A DNA stretch of 64,000 nucleotides from assembly GCA_963720515.1 (NCBI GenBank), contig OY970397.1:2542001-2606000 (forward strand). Reading direction: 5' to 3'. The notes beneath the pieces were generated by a model. It had not been told where the DNA came from and did not search any database. It was given only the letters and a program-made list of their open reading frames with translations. Source of the stretch: G963720515 sp963720515. GTDB lineage: Bacteria > Actinomycetota > Thermoleophilia > Gaiellales > Gaiellaceae. The first letter of the stretch is position 1; each line of letters begins with the position of its first letter. This document shows positions 16,227 to 24,450 of this stretch, piece by piece. The position numbers and the translations under genes are program-made.

Positions 16227-16232
16227 TATCGT
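16227..16232 (+). promoter_or_regulatory. leaderless -10 box of the DMT transporter gene
   Basis: TATCGT ends 8 nt before the GTG at 16241; no Shine-Dalgarno between. It decides the start against long upstream in-frame extensions. Confidence 0.4.
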
Positions 16233-16240
16233 CGGCGCGC

Positions 16241-17137
16241 GTGCGCCACCGGGTCCCCGCCGACATCCTGCTGCTCGTCACCGTGCTCTTCTGGAGCTTC
16301 AACTTCACCGTGGTGAAGTACGCGCTGACGCACGGATGGGAGCCGCTCTCCTACTCGTCCATCCGCTTCGCGGTCGGCGGCGTCATGTTCTCGGCGTTCA
16401 CCTACCGGCACGAGGGGTCGCTGAAGGTGCAGCGCGCGGACGTCCGCCTCCTGGTCCTGGCCGCGCTCCTCGGCATCTGGCTGAACCAGGTGTCGTTCTC
16501 CTACGCGGTCAAGCTGACGACCGCGGCGACGGTCGCGCTCACGTTCGGGACACTCCCGATCTTCGTCGGGCTCATCGCCTGGACATTCGGGTCGGAGCGC
16601 CTGCGCCTCCGCCACTGGCTCGCGGCCGGGATCTCGTTCTCGGGCGTCGTGCTCGTCGCCGTCGGCGCGAGCGGCGGGATCTCCAGCGACATCGGCGGGA
16701 TCCTGCTCGCCCTGGTGGGGGCCGCGACCTGGGCCGCCTACTCGGTGGCGATGGGCCCGCTCATGCGCCGCTACTCGCCGTACCGCATCAGCGCGTTCGT
16801 CCTTCTCGTCGGCGCCGTGCCGCTCATCCTCACGGCGGCGAAGCAGCTCGTGGAGCAGGACTGGGGCGCCCTCTCGACGCTCGCGTGGCTCTGCTGGGTC
16901 TACAGCCTCTTCTTCTCGCTGGTCTTCACGAACGTCATGTGGTTCACGGCCATCGACCGGGTCGGCGCCGCGCGGGCGTCGCTCTACGCGAACCTGCAGC
17001 CGTTCCTCGGCGCGTTCTTCGCGCTCGTCGTGCTCTCCGAGGAGATGACGCCCCTCCAGTTCGCGGGCGGCTTCATCATCGGCGCCGGCATCCTGCTCGC
17101 CCGCGCCGGCCCGCCCCCGCAGCCGAGCCCCGACTAG
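16241..17137 (+). CDS. EamA/DMT-family permease
   Basis: A 298-residue, roughly ten-helix transporter made of two EamA repeats. Repeat one begins DILLLVTVLFWSFNFTVVKY and repeat two begins GGILLALVGAATWAAYSVAM. The family exports amino acids, nucleosides or other small metabolites across the cytoplasmic membrane; the substrate is unknown. The HAD phosphatase and PLP decarboxylase genes follow on the same strand. The phosphatase has its own -10 overlapping this gene's stop, so co-regulation is possible but not required. Confidence 0.85.
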   Translation: MRHRVPADILLLVTVLFWSFNFTVVKYALTHGWEPLSYSSIRFAVGGVMFSAFTYRHEGSLKVQRADVRLLVLAALLGIWLNQVSFSYAVKLTTAATVALTFGTLPIFVGLIAWTFGSERLRLRHWLAAGISFSGVVLVAVGASGGISSDIGGILLALVGAATWAAYSVAMGPLMRRYSPYRISAFVLLVGAVPLILTAAKQLVEQDWGALSTLAWLCWVYSLFFSLVFTNVMWFTAIDRVGAARASLYANLQPFLGAFFALVVLSEEMTPLQFAGGFIIGAGILLARAGPPPQPSPD

Positions 17138-17140
17138 GAT
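17135..17140 (+). promoter_or_regulatory. leaderless -10 box of the HAD phosphatase gene
   Basis: TAGGAT ends 7 nt before the ATG at 17148. Its TAG is also the stop codon of the transporter gene. Confidence 0.45.
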
Positions 17141-17147
17141 CGTCTCC

Positions 17148-17795
17148 ATGAGCGGACGCACGGTCGTGGTGGACTTCGACGGCACGGTCACCGAGACCGA
17201 CACGCTCGACGCGGTCGCCGAGGAGTTCGGCGACTACGCGATCTTCCAGGAGGCCGACGAGGGACTCGACCGCGGCTCGATGTCGCTCCACGAGGTCATC
17301 CGGCGCGAGTACGAGCCTGTGCGCGCGGCGCTCGAGGAGGTCGTTCCCTGGGTCGTCGAGCGCGCGCGGATCCGGCCGGGCTTCCACGAGCTCGTGGATG
17401 CGGCCGATCGGAACGGCTGGCACCTCGTGATCCTCTCCGCGGGCTTCCGCGAGCTGATCGAGCCGATCCTCGCGCACGCCGGCCTCGCCCACCTCGAGCT
17501 CCTGGCGAACTCGGTGGACGCCGACCCGTCCGGCTGGCGCATCCGCTTCCGCGACGAGGAGCCGTGCACGGTCTGCGGGGAGCCGTGCAAGCGCTCGACC
17601 GTGGCCGCGATCGCCGGCGACGACGAGGTCGTCTACATCGGGGACGGCTTCTCCGACCGGTGCGCGGCCGAGGGTGCGGATCTTGTCTTTGCCCGCCGCG
17701 GCCTGGCGGAGTGGCTGGACGAGCGCGGCCGCCCGTACGAGCCCTTCGAGGACTTCCACTCCATCGTCCGCACGCTCGACCGGGCTGCAGCGTGA
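17148..17795 (+). CDS. HAD-IB phosphatase, MtnX/phosphoserine-phosphatase-like
   Basis: A 215-residue haloacid-dehalogenase phosphatase. Motif I is VVVDFDGTVTETDTL (nucleophile D9, acid/base D11), motif II is ILSAGF, and a Lys lies in EPCKRSTVAAI. Motif III is YIGDGFSDRCAAEGADLVFA. The CxxC-like ECTVCGEPCKRS-type segment (PCTVCGEPCKRS) is typical of MtnX, the phosphatase of methionine salvage, but no other mtn gene is present, so substrate assignment is tentative. The stop overlaps the decarboxylase start by 4 nt (GTGA), a strong sign of joint function. Confidence 0.8.
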   Translation: MSGRTVVVDFDGTVTETDTLDAVAEEFGDYAIFQEADEGLDRGSMSLHEVIRREYEPVRAALEEVVPWVVERARIRPGFHELVDAADRNGWHLVILSAGFRELIEPILAHAGLAHLELLANSVDADPSGWRIRFRDEEPCTVCGEPCKRSTVAAIAGDDEVVYIGDGFSDRCAAEGADLVFARRGLAEWLDERGRPYEPFEDFHSIVRTLDRAAA

Positions 17796-19234
17796 GCGCC
17801 CCGGAGCGACTGCCCGAGACCGCCGGCCTCGATCTCGACCCGGAGACGATGCGGACGCTCGGCTACCGCGTCGTGGACATCCTGGTCGACCGGATCGCGA
17901 ATCTCGACGAGTCTTCGGCCTGGCGTGGGGCTTCGCGCGCCGAGATGGAGTCGCGCCTGCGCGAGCCGCCGCCCGAGACGCCGACCGACTGGGAGGAGCT
18001 CGTGCGCCGGCTCGAGGACGACGTGCTCCCGTTTGCCGGGCACCACGACCACCCACGGTTCTTTGCGTACGTCCCGAGCGCCCCGACGTGGCCCGGCGTC
18101 CTCGGCGACTTCGTCGCGAGCGGGGCGAACATCTTCGCCGGCACCTGGCTCCAGTCGGCCGGGGCGAGCGCGGTCGAGCTCGTCGTGATCGACTGGTTCA
18201 GGCAGTGGCTCGGCTACGGGGTCGAATCGTCGGGCGTCCTCGTCCCCGGCGGCTCGCTCGCCAATCTGACCGCGCTCGCATGCGCACTCGAGACGCAGCC
18301 CGGCGGCCGCGCCGAGAACTCGGTCGTCTACCTCTCGTCGCAGACCCATTCGTCCGTCACGCGCGCGGTGAAGATCCTCGGCTTCCGGCCCGAGCAGGTG
18401 CGCTCGATCCCGGTGGACGACGAGCTCCGCATGCGGCCGGATGCGCTCGCGGCGGCGATGGAGGCCGACGTGCAGGCCGGCCGGCAGCCGTTCTTCGCGG
18501 TCGCGAACGCGGGCGCTACCAACACCGGCTCGGTCGACCCGCTCGAGGAGATCGCCGCGGTGTGTGACGACCAGGACGTCTGGTTCCACGTGGACGCGGC
18601 CTACGGCGGCTTCGCGATCCTCACCGAGCGCGGCCGCGCGCTTCTCGAGGGGATCGACCGCGCGGCGTCGGTCACGCTCGACCCGCACAAGTGGCTCTAC
18701 CAGCCGTACGAGTGCGGCTGCCTGATCGTCCGCGACGGCCCGCTCATCGCGCAGGCGTTCCACATCCTCCCGGACTACCTACAGGACACCGAGGTCGGCG
18801 GCGTCGAGGTGAACTTCGCCGACCGCGGAATCCAGCTCACGCGCTCCGCCCGCGCGCTCAAGCTCTGGCTCTCGCTCCACTACTTCGGCGTGGACGCATT
18901 CCGCGACGCGATCGACCGCACGCTCGACCTCGCGCAGCACGCGCAGGCGCTCGTCGAGGACTCGTCCGAGCTCGAGCTCCTGTCGCCGGCGCGGCTCGGC
19001 GTCGTCTGCTTCCGCCGGCATCCGGCCGGGGTGGACGACGAGCCGGCGCTCGCCGCGCTGAACGCGGACCTCGACCGGCGCCTCGCCGAGAGCGGCGTCG
19101 CGGAGATCTCGTCCACCCGCGTCGACGGCCGCTACGCCCTCCGGATCTGCATCCTCAACTTCCGCAGTCGCGCCGACGACGTCGAGCGCGTGCTCGGCTG
19201 GCTCGAGACGGCCCCGCTCGAGCTGGACGCCTGA
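17792..19234 (+). CDS. PLP-dependent amino-acid decarboxylase (group II, aromatic-L-amino-acid type)
   Basis: A 480-residue fold-type I decarboxylase. The N-terminus has HDHPRFFAYVPSAPTWPGVL, typical of aromatic amino-acid/tyrosine decarboxylases. LVPGGSLANLTALACA binds phosphate, NAGATNTGSVDPLEEIA and HVDAAYGGFA hold the cofactor Asp, and TLDPHKWLYQP contains the Schiff-base lysine. It converts an amino acid to its amine plus CO2; phenylalanine, tyrosine, tryptophan or DOPA are possible substrates. GTG start within the upstream stop. The gene pair with a phosphatase and a nearby exporter suggests a small amine-producing or detoxifying module, which is inference. Confidence 0.88.
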   Translation: MSAPERLPETAGLDLDPETMRTLGYRVVDILVDRIANLDESSAWRGASRAEMESRLREPPPETPTDWEELVRRLEDDVLPFAGHHDHPRFFAYVPSAPTWPGVLGDFVASGANIFAGTWLQSAGASAVELVVIDWFRQWLGYGVESSGVLVPGGSLANLTALACALETQPGGRAENSVVYLSSQTHSSVTRAVKILGFRPEQVRSIPVDDELRMRPDALAAAMEADVQAGRQPFFAVANAGATNTGSVDPLEEIAAVCDDQDVWFHVDAAYGGFAILTERGRALLEGIDRAASVTLDPHKWLYQPYECGCLIVRDGPLIAQAFHILPDYLQDTEVGGVEVNFADRGIQLTRSARALKLWLSLHYFGVDAFRDAIDRTLDLAQHAQALVEDSSELELLSPARLGVVCFRRHPAGVDDEPALAALNADLDRRLAESGVAEISSTRVDGRYALRICILNFRSRADDVERVLGWLETAPLELDA

Positions 19235-19347
19235 CCGCGGCGCGTCGCCTGTCCCTTCCGGCCGTGGCCTGTCCCCGGCGCACGGACTCCCCCAATGGGG
19301 GCGCGAGCCGCCCAGTACGAACGCTATCGAGGCCGGACGCCCGTGTC

Positions 19348-19380
19348 TGTCACGGATCTGTGCCGACTTTGTGCCGGATC
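19348..19380 (+). repeat. tandem 11-bp repeats, copy B
   Basis: Three units in register: TGTCACGGATC (19348-19358), TGTGCCGACTT (19359-19369), TGTGCCGGATC (19370-19380), preceded by TGTC. It lies 30 bp upstream of the alkA -10 box. On the opposite strand the units read GGCACAGATC, similar to the 11-bp direct repeats bound by OmpR/PhoB-family regulators. Confidence 0.5.
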
Positions 19381-19409
19381 TCCGCGTCCGGCGGGCCGGT
19401 CCCGGTGAC

Positions 19410-19415
19410 TAGCCT
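19410..19415 (+). promoter_or_regulatory. leaderless -10 box of alkA
   Basis: TAGCCT ends 6 nt before the GTG at 19422. No Shine-Dalgarno. The tandem repeats of copy B sit just upstream, where an activator would bind. Confidence 0.45.
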
Positions 19416-19421
19416 TGCCGC

Positions 19422-20243
19422 GTGCTCGTTCGGATGCCGCAGCCGTTCAGCTTCGAGCTGACCACGGAGCGGTTCCGGACGTTCGGCGCCGATCCGGCGA
19501 CCGTGGTCGAGGATGGGCGCGTCATCCGTGTCCTCCACGGCCGCGAGGTGGCGATCGCAGCGGCGGACGGCGGCGTGGAGATCGAGCCGGGCGACGTCGC
19601 GCTCTCCACGGCGACGGCGCGGTTCCTCGGCGGGTCGTTCGACCTCGACGCCTTCGCGGCCGCCGCCGCGCAAGACGCCGTCCTCGCCGGGCTCGCCGAG
19701 CGGCTGCGCGGCCTGCGGCCCTCGCTCGTCCCGGACCCGTTCGAGGCGCTCGTGACCGCGATCACGGCGCAGCAGGTCTCGCTCCAGGCCGCGTCGGCGA
19801 TCCGCGGCCGCTTCGTCGTCGCGTACGGCGAGCGGCACGAGCGCGCCTATGCGTTCCCCACGCGCGAGCGGGCCGCGGCGGTCGAGCCCGAGGACCTGCG
19901 TGCGCTCGGCTTCTCGACGCGGAAGGCCGAGTACGTGGTCGGGCTCGCCCGCGCACCGCTCGACCTCGACGGCCTCGCCGCGCTCCCGGACGACGAGGTG
20001 AAGCGCGAGCTCGTCGCGCTCCCGGGCCTCGGCGAGTGGACGGCCGACTGGTTCCTCGCCCGGCAGCTCGGGCGGCCCGACGCCTGGCCTGCCGGCGACC
20101 TGGCACTCCGCAAGGCGGTGTCGCTGCACTACCTCGACGGCGCGCCCGTGTCGATCGAGGAGACGCGTGCGTTCGGCGAGCGCTTTTCGGGTCACCGCAA
20201 CCTCGCCGCGCACTACCTCCTCGTCGGCGCACGCACTGATTAG
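19422..20243 (+). CDS. alkA: DNA-3-methyladenine glycosylase II (AlkA-like, HhH-GPD)
   Basis: A 273-residue base-excision repair enzyme. The N-terminal beta domain (FSFELTTERFRTFGADPATV) is followed by the helical DNA-glycosylase core with EALVTAITAQQVSLQAASA, the helix-hairpin-helix LPGLGEWTADWFLARQLG (residues about 202-219) and the catalytic aspartate in WPAGDLALRKAV. AlkA-type enzymes excise alkylated purines such as 3-methyladenine. GTG start fixed by the -10 box 6 nt upstream; an in-frame ATG lies 4 codons further in. The stop codon TAG shares its last base with the MITE-like element that follows. Confidence 0.88.
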   Translation: MLVRMPQPFSFELTTERFRTFGADPATVVEDGRVIRVLHGREVAIAAADGGVEIEPGDVALSTATARFLGGSFDLDAFAAAAAQDAVLAGLAERLRGLRPSLVPDPFEALVTAITAQQVSLQAASAIRGRFVVAYGERHERAYAFPTRERAAAVEPEDLRALGFSTRKAEYVVGLARAPLDLDGLAALPDDEVKRELVALPGLGEWTADWFLARQLGRPDAWPAGDLALRKAVSLHYLDGAPVSIEETRAFGERFSGHRNLAAHYLLVGARTD

Positions 20244-20413
20244 AGCCCGTCTCGAAACGAAGCCTTGAGCCGCCGGGCCGCGCTGGACGCCGCGAGGGCG
20301 GCGTCCTCGGTCGCGCCCGTACCTTCCGGGTACGAACGCGACACTGCGTCCTTGCCGTGTAACTGGACGCGGATGCGTACCCCGGCAGCGAAGCGTCATT
20401 CCGAGACGGGCTC
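20243..20413. mobile_element. 171-bp MITE-like element with 12-13-bp terminal inverted repeats
   Basis: The ends are GAGCCCGTCTCG (20243-20254) and CGAGACGGGCTC (20402-20413), perfect inverted repeats. Inside are two further hairpins: GGACGCCGC with GCGGCGTCC, and CGTACC with GGTACG around TTCCG. No reading frame fits. Short non-coding elements with GAGCC-type ends are known as MITEs derived from insertion sequences. No clear target duplication is visible. An alternative is a structured RNA or very large terminator for alkA. Confidence 0.55.
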
Positions 20414-20438
20414 GTCCGTCTAGGCTTTCCCGCCGGAG

Positions 20439-21206
20439 ATGCCGTTCCGGATCCGCATCGAGACGCAGCCCTCCGAGGAGGCCCTCCGTGACCTCGTCGA
20501 ACGCGCCCACGCCGAGGGCGAGGACCACGTCGTCGTCGAGACGACGCACGAGGCGGGCGACGCGTGGATCCGCGCCGGGTTCAGCGAGGTCACGCGCGTG
20601 CTGACCGCGCCCGTCGAGGGGATCGAGGCGCACCTCGGCGGCGAGCGCGAGCCGTCCTACGGCTCCGTGCACATCCAGTCCGACGACGTCGAGGCGGTCA
20701 TCCGCGCCGTGCGCCAGTTCGTTCCGCGGCTGCCGGGCGGGTCGAAGGGCAGCGTCGTCGTCGCGCCGCGGGACGGGTGGACGTCCGTCTACGACGAGCT
20801 GACCGACCGCGAGCCCGAGCTGCTCCGCCGCCTGGCGCGAGAGCTCTCCGATCGCATGGGGTCGTTCGTGCTCGCGATCGGCGCGGAGGAGGGGGCGGTC
20901 GTGCGCTACGTCGCGCTCGAGCGCGGCCGCGTGGTGGACGAGTACCTCTCCGTGCCCGAGTTCTACGGGCCACTGCCGCCCGGCGAGGTCATCGCGCTCG
21001 GCGCGAACCCGCGGCTCATGGCGCGCCTGACGGGCGCGGACGCGGAGGCGGTGCGCCAGACCGCGCGCACGGCGGTCTCGCCCAACGAGCTCCCGCCTAC
21101 GCGCGAGCTGCTCGCCGCGATCGCCGCCCTCTTCGGCCTGCCCGGCGCGACCCTCACCTATGACGAGGCGCGCAGCCAGCCCGGCGCGACCGACCTGCCG
21201 CGATGA
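20439..21206 (+). CDS. conserved-looking protein of unknown function
   Basis: A 255-residue soluble protein. Residues 1-60 (IRIETQPSEEALRDLVERAH, VVVETTHEAGDAWIRAGF) recall the last strands of a GNAT acyltransferase, while the rest (FVPRLPGGSKGSVVVAPRDG, MGSFVLAIGAEEGAVVRYVA, VPEFYGPLPPGEVIALGAN) forms an alpha/beta domain I do not recognise. GGAG directly abuts the ATG, and TAGGCT lies 12 nt upstream. It overlaps the GST-like gene by 4 nt (ATGA) and heads a five-gene overlapping run to 23725. Confidence 0.6.
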   Translation: MPFRIRIETQPSEEALRDLVERAHAEGEDHVVVETTHEAGDAWIRAGFSEVTRVLTAPVEGIEAHLGGEREPSYGSVHIQSDDVEAVIRAVRQFVPRLPGGSKGSVVVAPRDGWTSVYDELTDREPELLRRLARELSDRMGSFVLAIGAEEGAVVRYVALERGRVVDEYLSVPEFYGPLPPGEVIALGANPRLMARLTGADAEAVRQTARTAVSPNELPPTRELLAAIAALFGLPGATLTYDEARSQPGATDLPR

Positions 21207-21787
21207 GCCTCACCCTCTACGACGCCGCCCGCTGCCCGTTCTGCGCCCGGGCCCGCATCGTCCTCGCCGACAAGGGGATCGGCTACGAGCCGGTCGAGAT
21301 CGACCTCCGCGACCGCCCTGCCTGGATCTACGACAAGAACCCGCGCGGCCGGGTGCCGGTGCTCGAGGAGGACGGCTTCGTGCTTCCCGAGTCGCTCGCG
21401 ATCATGGAGTACCTCGAGGAGCGCTGGCCGGAGCCCGCGCTCCTGCCCACCGACCCGGGTGACCGGGCACTCGTCCGCGTCTGGTACTCGCGGTTCGACG
21501 ACCTCTCCGGCGCGTACTACGACGCCCGTCGGGGCGAGGATCCCGACGCGCCGACGCGCCTCGACGCGGAGGTCGACAAGCTCGCCGCGGTGCTTGCCGA
21601 CCGGCCCTATCTCGCAGGCGTCGAGTACTCACTCGCGGATGTCGCGTACGTCCCATGGATCCTGCGGATCGAGGCTCTTCTCAACGTGGACGTGCGGCGG
21701 CGCGAGGCGCTTGCGGGCTGGCTCGCGCGCCTGGAGGAGCGTCCGTCGATCGCCCAGGAGCTCGAGCTCCTCGCCCGCGTGGCCTGA
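21203..21787 (+). CDS. glutathione S-transferase-like protein
   Basis: A 194-residue protein with an N-terminal thioredoxin fold containing LYDAARCPFCARARIVLADK (CPFC at residues about 11-14), the cis-Pro VPVLEEDG and the ESLAIMEYLEE acid motif of GSTs, then an all-helical domain (ADRPYLAGVEYSLADVAYVP). Actinobacteria usually lack glutathione, so the thiol partner could be mycothiol or none. Overlaps its neighbours by 4 nt (ATGA) and 1 nt (TGATG). Confidence 0.8.
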   Translation: MSLTLYDAARCPFCARARIVLADKGIGYEPVEIDLRDRPAWIYDKNPRGRVPVLEEDGFVLPESLAIMEYLEERWPEPALLPTDPGDRALVRVWYSRFDDLSGAYYDARRGEDPDAPTRLDAEVDKLAAVLADRPYLAGVEYSLADVAYVPWILRIEALLNVDVRRREALAGWLARLEERPSIAQELELLARVA

Positions 21788-22683
21788 TGGACGACGACCG
21801 GCCGGCCCTCGCGGAGGCGCTCGTCGTCTGGACGCTGGTCGGCCTCGTGGCTCTCGCGATCTGCATCACGTACGCCCACGCTCCCGCCGTCGATCTGTGG
21901 AACACGAGCGTGGGCGGGATCCGCGGCGGGCTCGGCCGCGCGCTCGTCTTCCTGAACTTCCCGGTCGGGCTCGCCGCGATCCCGATCGCCGCGCTCGCGG
22001 CCGAGCGCCTGCGGTGCCGGCGCGCCGACGTCGTCGCGCTCCTCGCGACGCCGCTCTGCCTCGTCCTGGCCGTGCCGGGCGTCGTCGACCAGGACGACCT
22101 CGATGCCAAGGTCGTGAACCTCGTGCCGGCGCTCGGCGTGGCGCTCGCGCTCGGGCTGACTGTCGACGCGTGGTTGGCGCGAGGGCGCGGCCGCGCGCCG
22201 CGGCGGGTGCCGGGCGACCGCATTCGCATCATCGTCGCGATCGTCCTCGTCGTCGCCGCGACGCCGTGGATCGCCGCCGAGGCCGGGTTCTACGGGACGC
22301 TCGGCGGGCTCTTCGAGGCGGGTGAGGTCGTCCCGGAGGCGGGCCACCGGACGCTCCGCGCCGTCCACCTCGGCCACCACCACGGGCTCGACGGCGTGCT
22401 CCTCGCGCTCACCGCACTGCTCCTCACGCGCGAGCTGGGGCGCGTCGCCCGACCCCGCCTGTGCGTGGTGCTCACGGCGTACCTCTCGCTCCTCGGCGTC
22501 TACGGCCTCGCGAACGCGGCCAACGATTTCTGGGGCGAGCAGCTCGTGAAGCGCGACGTGACCGACGACGGCTTCCCGTCGTTCCTGCGCCCGTCGCTCT
22601 CGCTCGCGTGGCTCGTGCTGCTCGTGGCCGCCGCCCTCGTCTACGCTCTGCTGCGCCGCGCGGCCGCGGCGCCAGCCCAGTGA
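21787..22683 (+). CDS. polytopic membrane protein of unknown function
   Basis: A 298-residue protein with about eight hydrophobic segments (for example VVWTLVGLVALAICITYAHA, RIIVAIVLVVAATPWIAAEA, LSLAWLVLLVAAALVYALL). Histidines cluster in HRTLRAVHLGHHHGLDGVLL (residues about 194-213) between membrane helices and could bind a metal or haem. No family recognised. It sits inside a run of overlapping genes (GST-like before, hydrolase after), each start coupled to the previous stop. Confidence 0.65.
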   Translation: MDDDRPALAEALVVWTLVGLVALAICITYAHAPAVDLWNTSVGGIRGGLGRALVFLNFPVGLAAIPIAALAAERLRCRRADVVALLATPLCLVLAVPGVVDQDDLDAKVVNLVPALGVALALGLTVDAWLARGRGRAPRRVPGDRIRIIVAIVLVVAATPWIAAEAGFYGTLGGLFEAGEVVPEAGHRTLRAVHLGHHHGLDGVLLALTALLLTRELGRVARPRLCVVLTAYLSLLGVYGLANAANDFWGEQLVKRDVTDDGFPSFLRPSLSLAWLVLLVAAALVYALLRRAAAAPAQ

Positions 22684-23381
22684 CCCAGCCCACCCTCGTT
22701 CTGCTGCACGCGTTCCCGCTCGACCCGCGGATGTGGGAAGGCGTCGTCGCCGCGCTCGACGGGCGGGTCGTCACCCCCGCGCTCCCGGGACCGGGCCGCG
22801 CGCCGAGCGTCGCCGCCTGGGCCGAACGGATCCTCGAGGACACCGAGGGCCCCGTCGTCCCGGTTGGGGTCTCGATGGGCGGCTATACGGCGTTCGAGCT
22901 CGTGCGGCAGGCGCCGGAGCGGATCGCTGCGCTCGCGCTCGTGGACACCCGGCCCGGCGCCGACTCGCCCGAGGGCCGCGCCGCGCGCGACGACACGATC
23001 GCGCTCCTGCGAGGCGAGGGCCCGGGGGCACTCTGGGCGCGGGTCGGCCCCAAGCTCCTCGCCGCCGGCGCGCCGGACTCGGTCGTCGCGGAGGCCCGGG
23101 CAATCGCGCTCGACCAGGATCCCGAGACGCTCGCCGCCGCGGCGGCCGCGATGCGCGACCGGCCGGACTCGACGCCGCTCCTCCCGGAGATCCGCGTGCC
23201 GGTGCTTGTCGTGCACGGCGAGGAGGACGCGACGATCCCGATCGCCGAGGCCGAGGCGATGGCCGCGGCCCTCCCGAGCGGCCGGCTCGTCCGCATGCCC
23301 GGCACGGGCCATCTCCCGCCGCTCGAGCGCCCGGCCGAGGTCGCGGCGGAGATCCGCGCGCTCCTCGGGGAGGCGGGATGA
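22680..23381 (+). CDS. alpha/beta-hydrolase
   Basis: A 233-residue hydrolase. LVLLHAFPLDPRMWEGVV gives the HxFP oxyanion region, GVSMGGYTAFEL the nucleophile elbow (Ser), HGEEDATIPIAEA the acid Asp and GTGHLPPLERP the catalytic His. This is the layout of small esterases and 3-oxoadipate enol-lactonase-like enzymes; the substrate is unknown. GTG start overlapping the membrane protein stop (GTGA); its own stop overlaps the rhodanese start (ATGA). Confidence 0.85.
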   Translation: MTQPTLVLLHAFPLDPRMWEGVVAALDGRVVTPALPGPGRAPSVAAWAERILEDTEGPVVPVGVSMGGYTAFELVRQAPERIAALALVDTRPGADSPEGRAARDDTIALLRGEGPGALWARVGPKLLAAGAPDSVVAEARAIALDQDPETLAAAAAAMRDRPDSTPLLPEIRVPVLVVHGEEDATIPIAEAEAMAAALPSGRLVRMPGTGHLPPLERPAEVAAEIRALLGEAG

Positions 23382-23725
23382 CGGCGGACGAGCTCGCGGA
23401 GCGCCTGGCCGCGGGCGGCGTCGCGCTCGTCGACGTCCGCACGAAGCCTGAGTTCGAGGGGCGCAACGGCTACCCGTGCGACCCGCGGCAGGGCCACATC
23501 GAGGGCGCGGTGCACATCGAGCTCGACGACCTGATGGCCGCGGGGCGAGACGGCGTGCGCGCGCTCCTCGTCGAGCGCGGCATCGACCCGGACGGCCCGA
23601 TCGTCCTCTACTGCCACTCGGGCTCGCGCTCGGGCATCGCGGCGTCGGTGCTCGAGGCGGCCGGCATCAAGGCGGAAAACTACGACGGCTCCTGGCACGA
23701 GTGGAGCCGGCGGGAGCCGGGCTAG
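23378..23725 (+). CDS. rhodanese-like domain protein
   Basis: A 115-residue single rhodanese domain: VALVDVRTKPEFEGRNGYPC, GHIEGAVHIELDDL, and the active loop LYCHSGSRSGIAASVLE with the catalytic Cys. Such proteins carry persulfide sulfur or act on small thiols. It is last in the overlapping run from 20439. Its TAG stop forms CTAG, shared with the convergent amidotransferase gene. Confidence 0.87.
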   Translation: MTADELAERLAAGGVALVDVRTKPEFEGRNGYPCDPRQGHIEGAVHIELDDLMAAGRDGVRALLVERGIDPDGPIVLYCHSGSRSGIAASVLEAAGIKAENYDGSWHEWSRREPG

Positions 23726-24438
23726 GCCGCGATCGCCGCGGCCCGCGCTGCGGCGAAGCCGAGGAAGCCGCCGACGAGCTTGCGGCCGATCTCGTTCCAC
23801 GTGTCGATCCGCTCGGCGACCTCGGCGCGCGCGGCGTCGGGGTCGAACCCCTGTGCGATCGCGTCCGGATCCATGCGGAAGTCCACGATCCAGTCGCGGC
23901 AGATCGCCCCCGTCACCTCCGCGTGGAACTGCGTGCCCCAGACGGTCTCGCCGAGCCGGTAGGCCTGGAGGCAGACCGGGCTCCGCGCGAGCGCGACGGC
24001 GCTCTGCGGAAGGGCGAAGCCGTAGCTGTGCCACTGGTACGCCTTGAAGTGCAGCGGCAGGTCGCCGAGGAGCGGGTCACCCGCGGCCTCGGGCATGAGC
24101 GTCACGTCGTGCCAGCCGATCTCGGGCGTGGACACGCGCGCGACCTCCGCGCCCGTGACCGACGCGACCAGCTGGCCGCCGAGGCAGACGCCGAGCGTCG
24201 GCACGCCCTCGGCGAGGGCGCCGGCGATGAACTCGCGCTCCTCGTCGATCCACGGGTTCCCGTGCACCTCGTGCACGTTCATCGCGCCGCCGAAGACCAT
24301 GAGCGCGTCGAACGAGCCGCGCGGCCGGTCGCCGAACGCGAAGCTCGCGACCTCGAGCGTGTGGCCGGCTGCCAGCGTCTCCTCCCCGAAGATCCCGGGG
24401 CCGGCGTTCTCGCCGTGGATGATCGCCAGGACGCGCAC
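23722..24438 (-). CDS. class I glutamine amidotransferase-like protein
   Basis: A 238-residue GATase1 domain. The nucleophile is in PTLGVCLGGQLVA (Cys at about residue 85) and the catalytic His in VWGTQFHAEV, with the Glu two residues later, so the triad is complete. The sequence resembles the GMP-synthase-like stand-alone family (QWHSYGF, PLHFKAY) rather than PabA or TrpG. It lies 9 nt downstream of pabC-pabB but has its own -10 box, so it may or may not supply ammonia to PabB. GTG start fixed by the -10 box. Confidence 0.8.
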   Translation of the reverse strand: MRVLAIIHGENAGPGIFGEETLAAGHTLEVASFAFGDRPRGSFDALMVFGGAMNVHEVHGNPWIDEEREFIAGALAEGVPTLGVCLGGQLVASVTGAEVARVSTPEIGWHDVTLMPEAAGDPLLGDLPLHFKAYQWHSYGFALPQSAVALARSPVCLQAYRLGETVWGTQFHAEVTGAICRDWIVDFRMDPDAIAQGFDPDAARAEVAERIDTWNEIGRKLVGGFLGFAAARAAAIAA

Positions 24439-24444
24439 AGCCGG

Positions 24445-24450
24445 AGCTTA
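24445..24450 (-). promoter_or_regulatory. leaderless -10 box of the amidotransferase gene
   Basis: TAAGCT on the minus strand, 6 nt before the GTG at 24438; its TAA is also the stop codon of the aminotransferase gene. Confidence 0.45.

Noticed and set aside
23722..24438. PabA (aminodeoxychorismate synthase component II)
   Set aside because: It lies beside pabB-pabC, but the nucleophile region GVCLGGQ and overall pattern fit the stand-alone GMP-synthase-like amidotransferase group, it is longer than PabA, and it has its own promoter.
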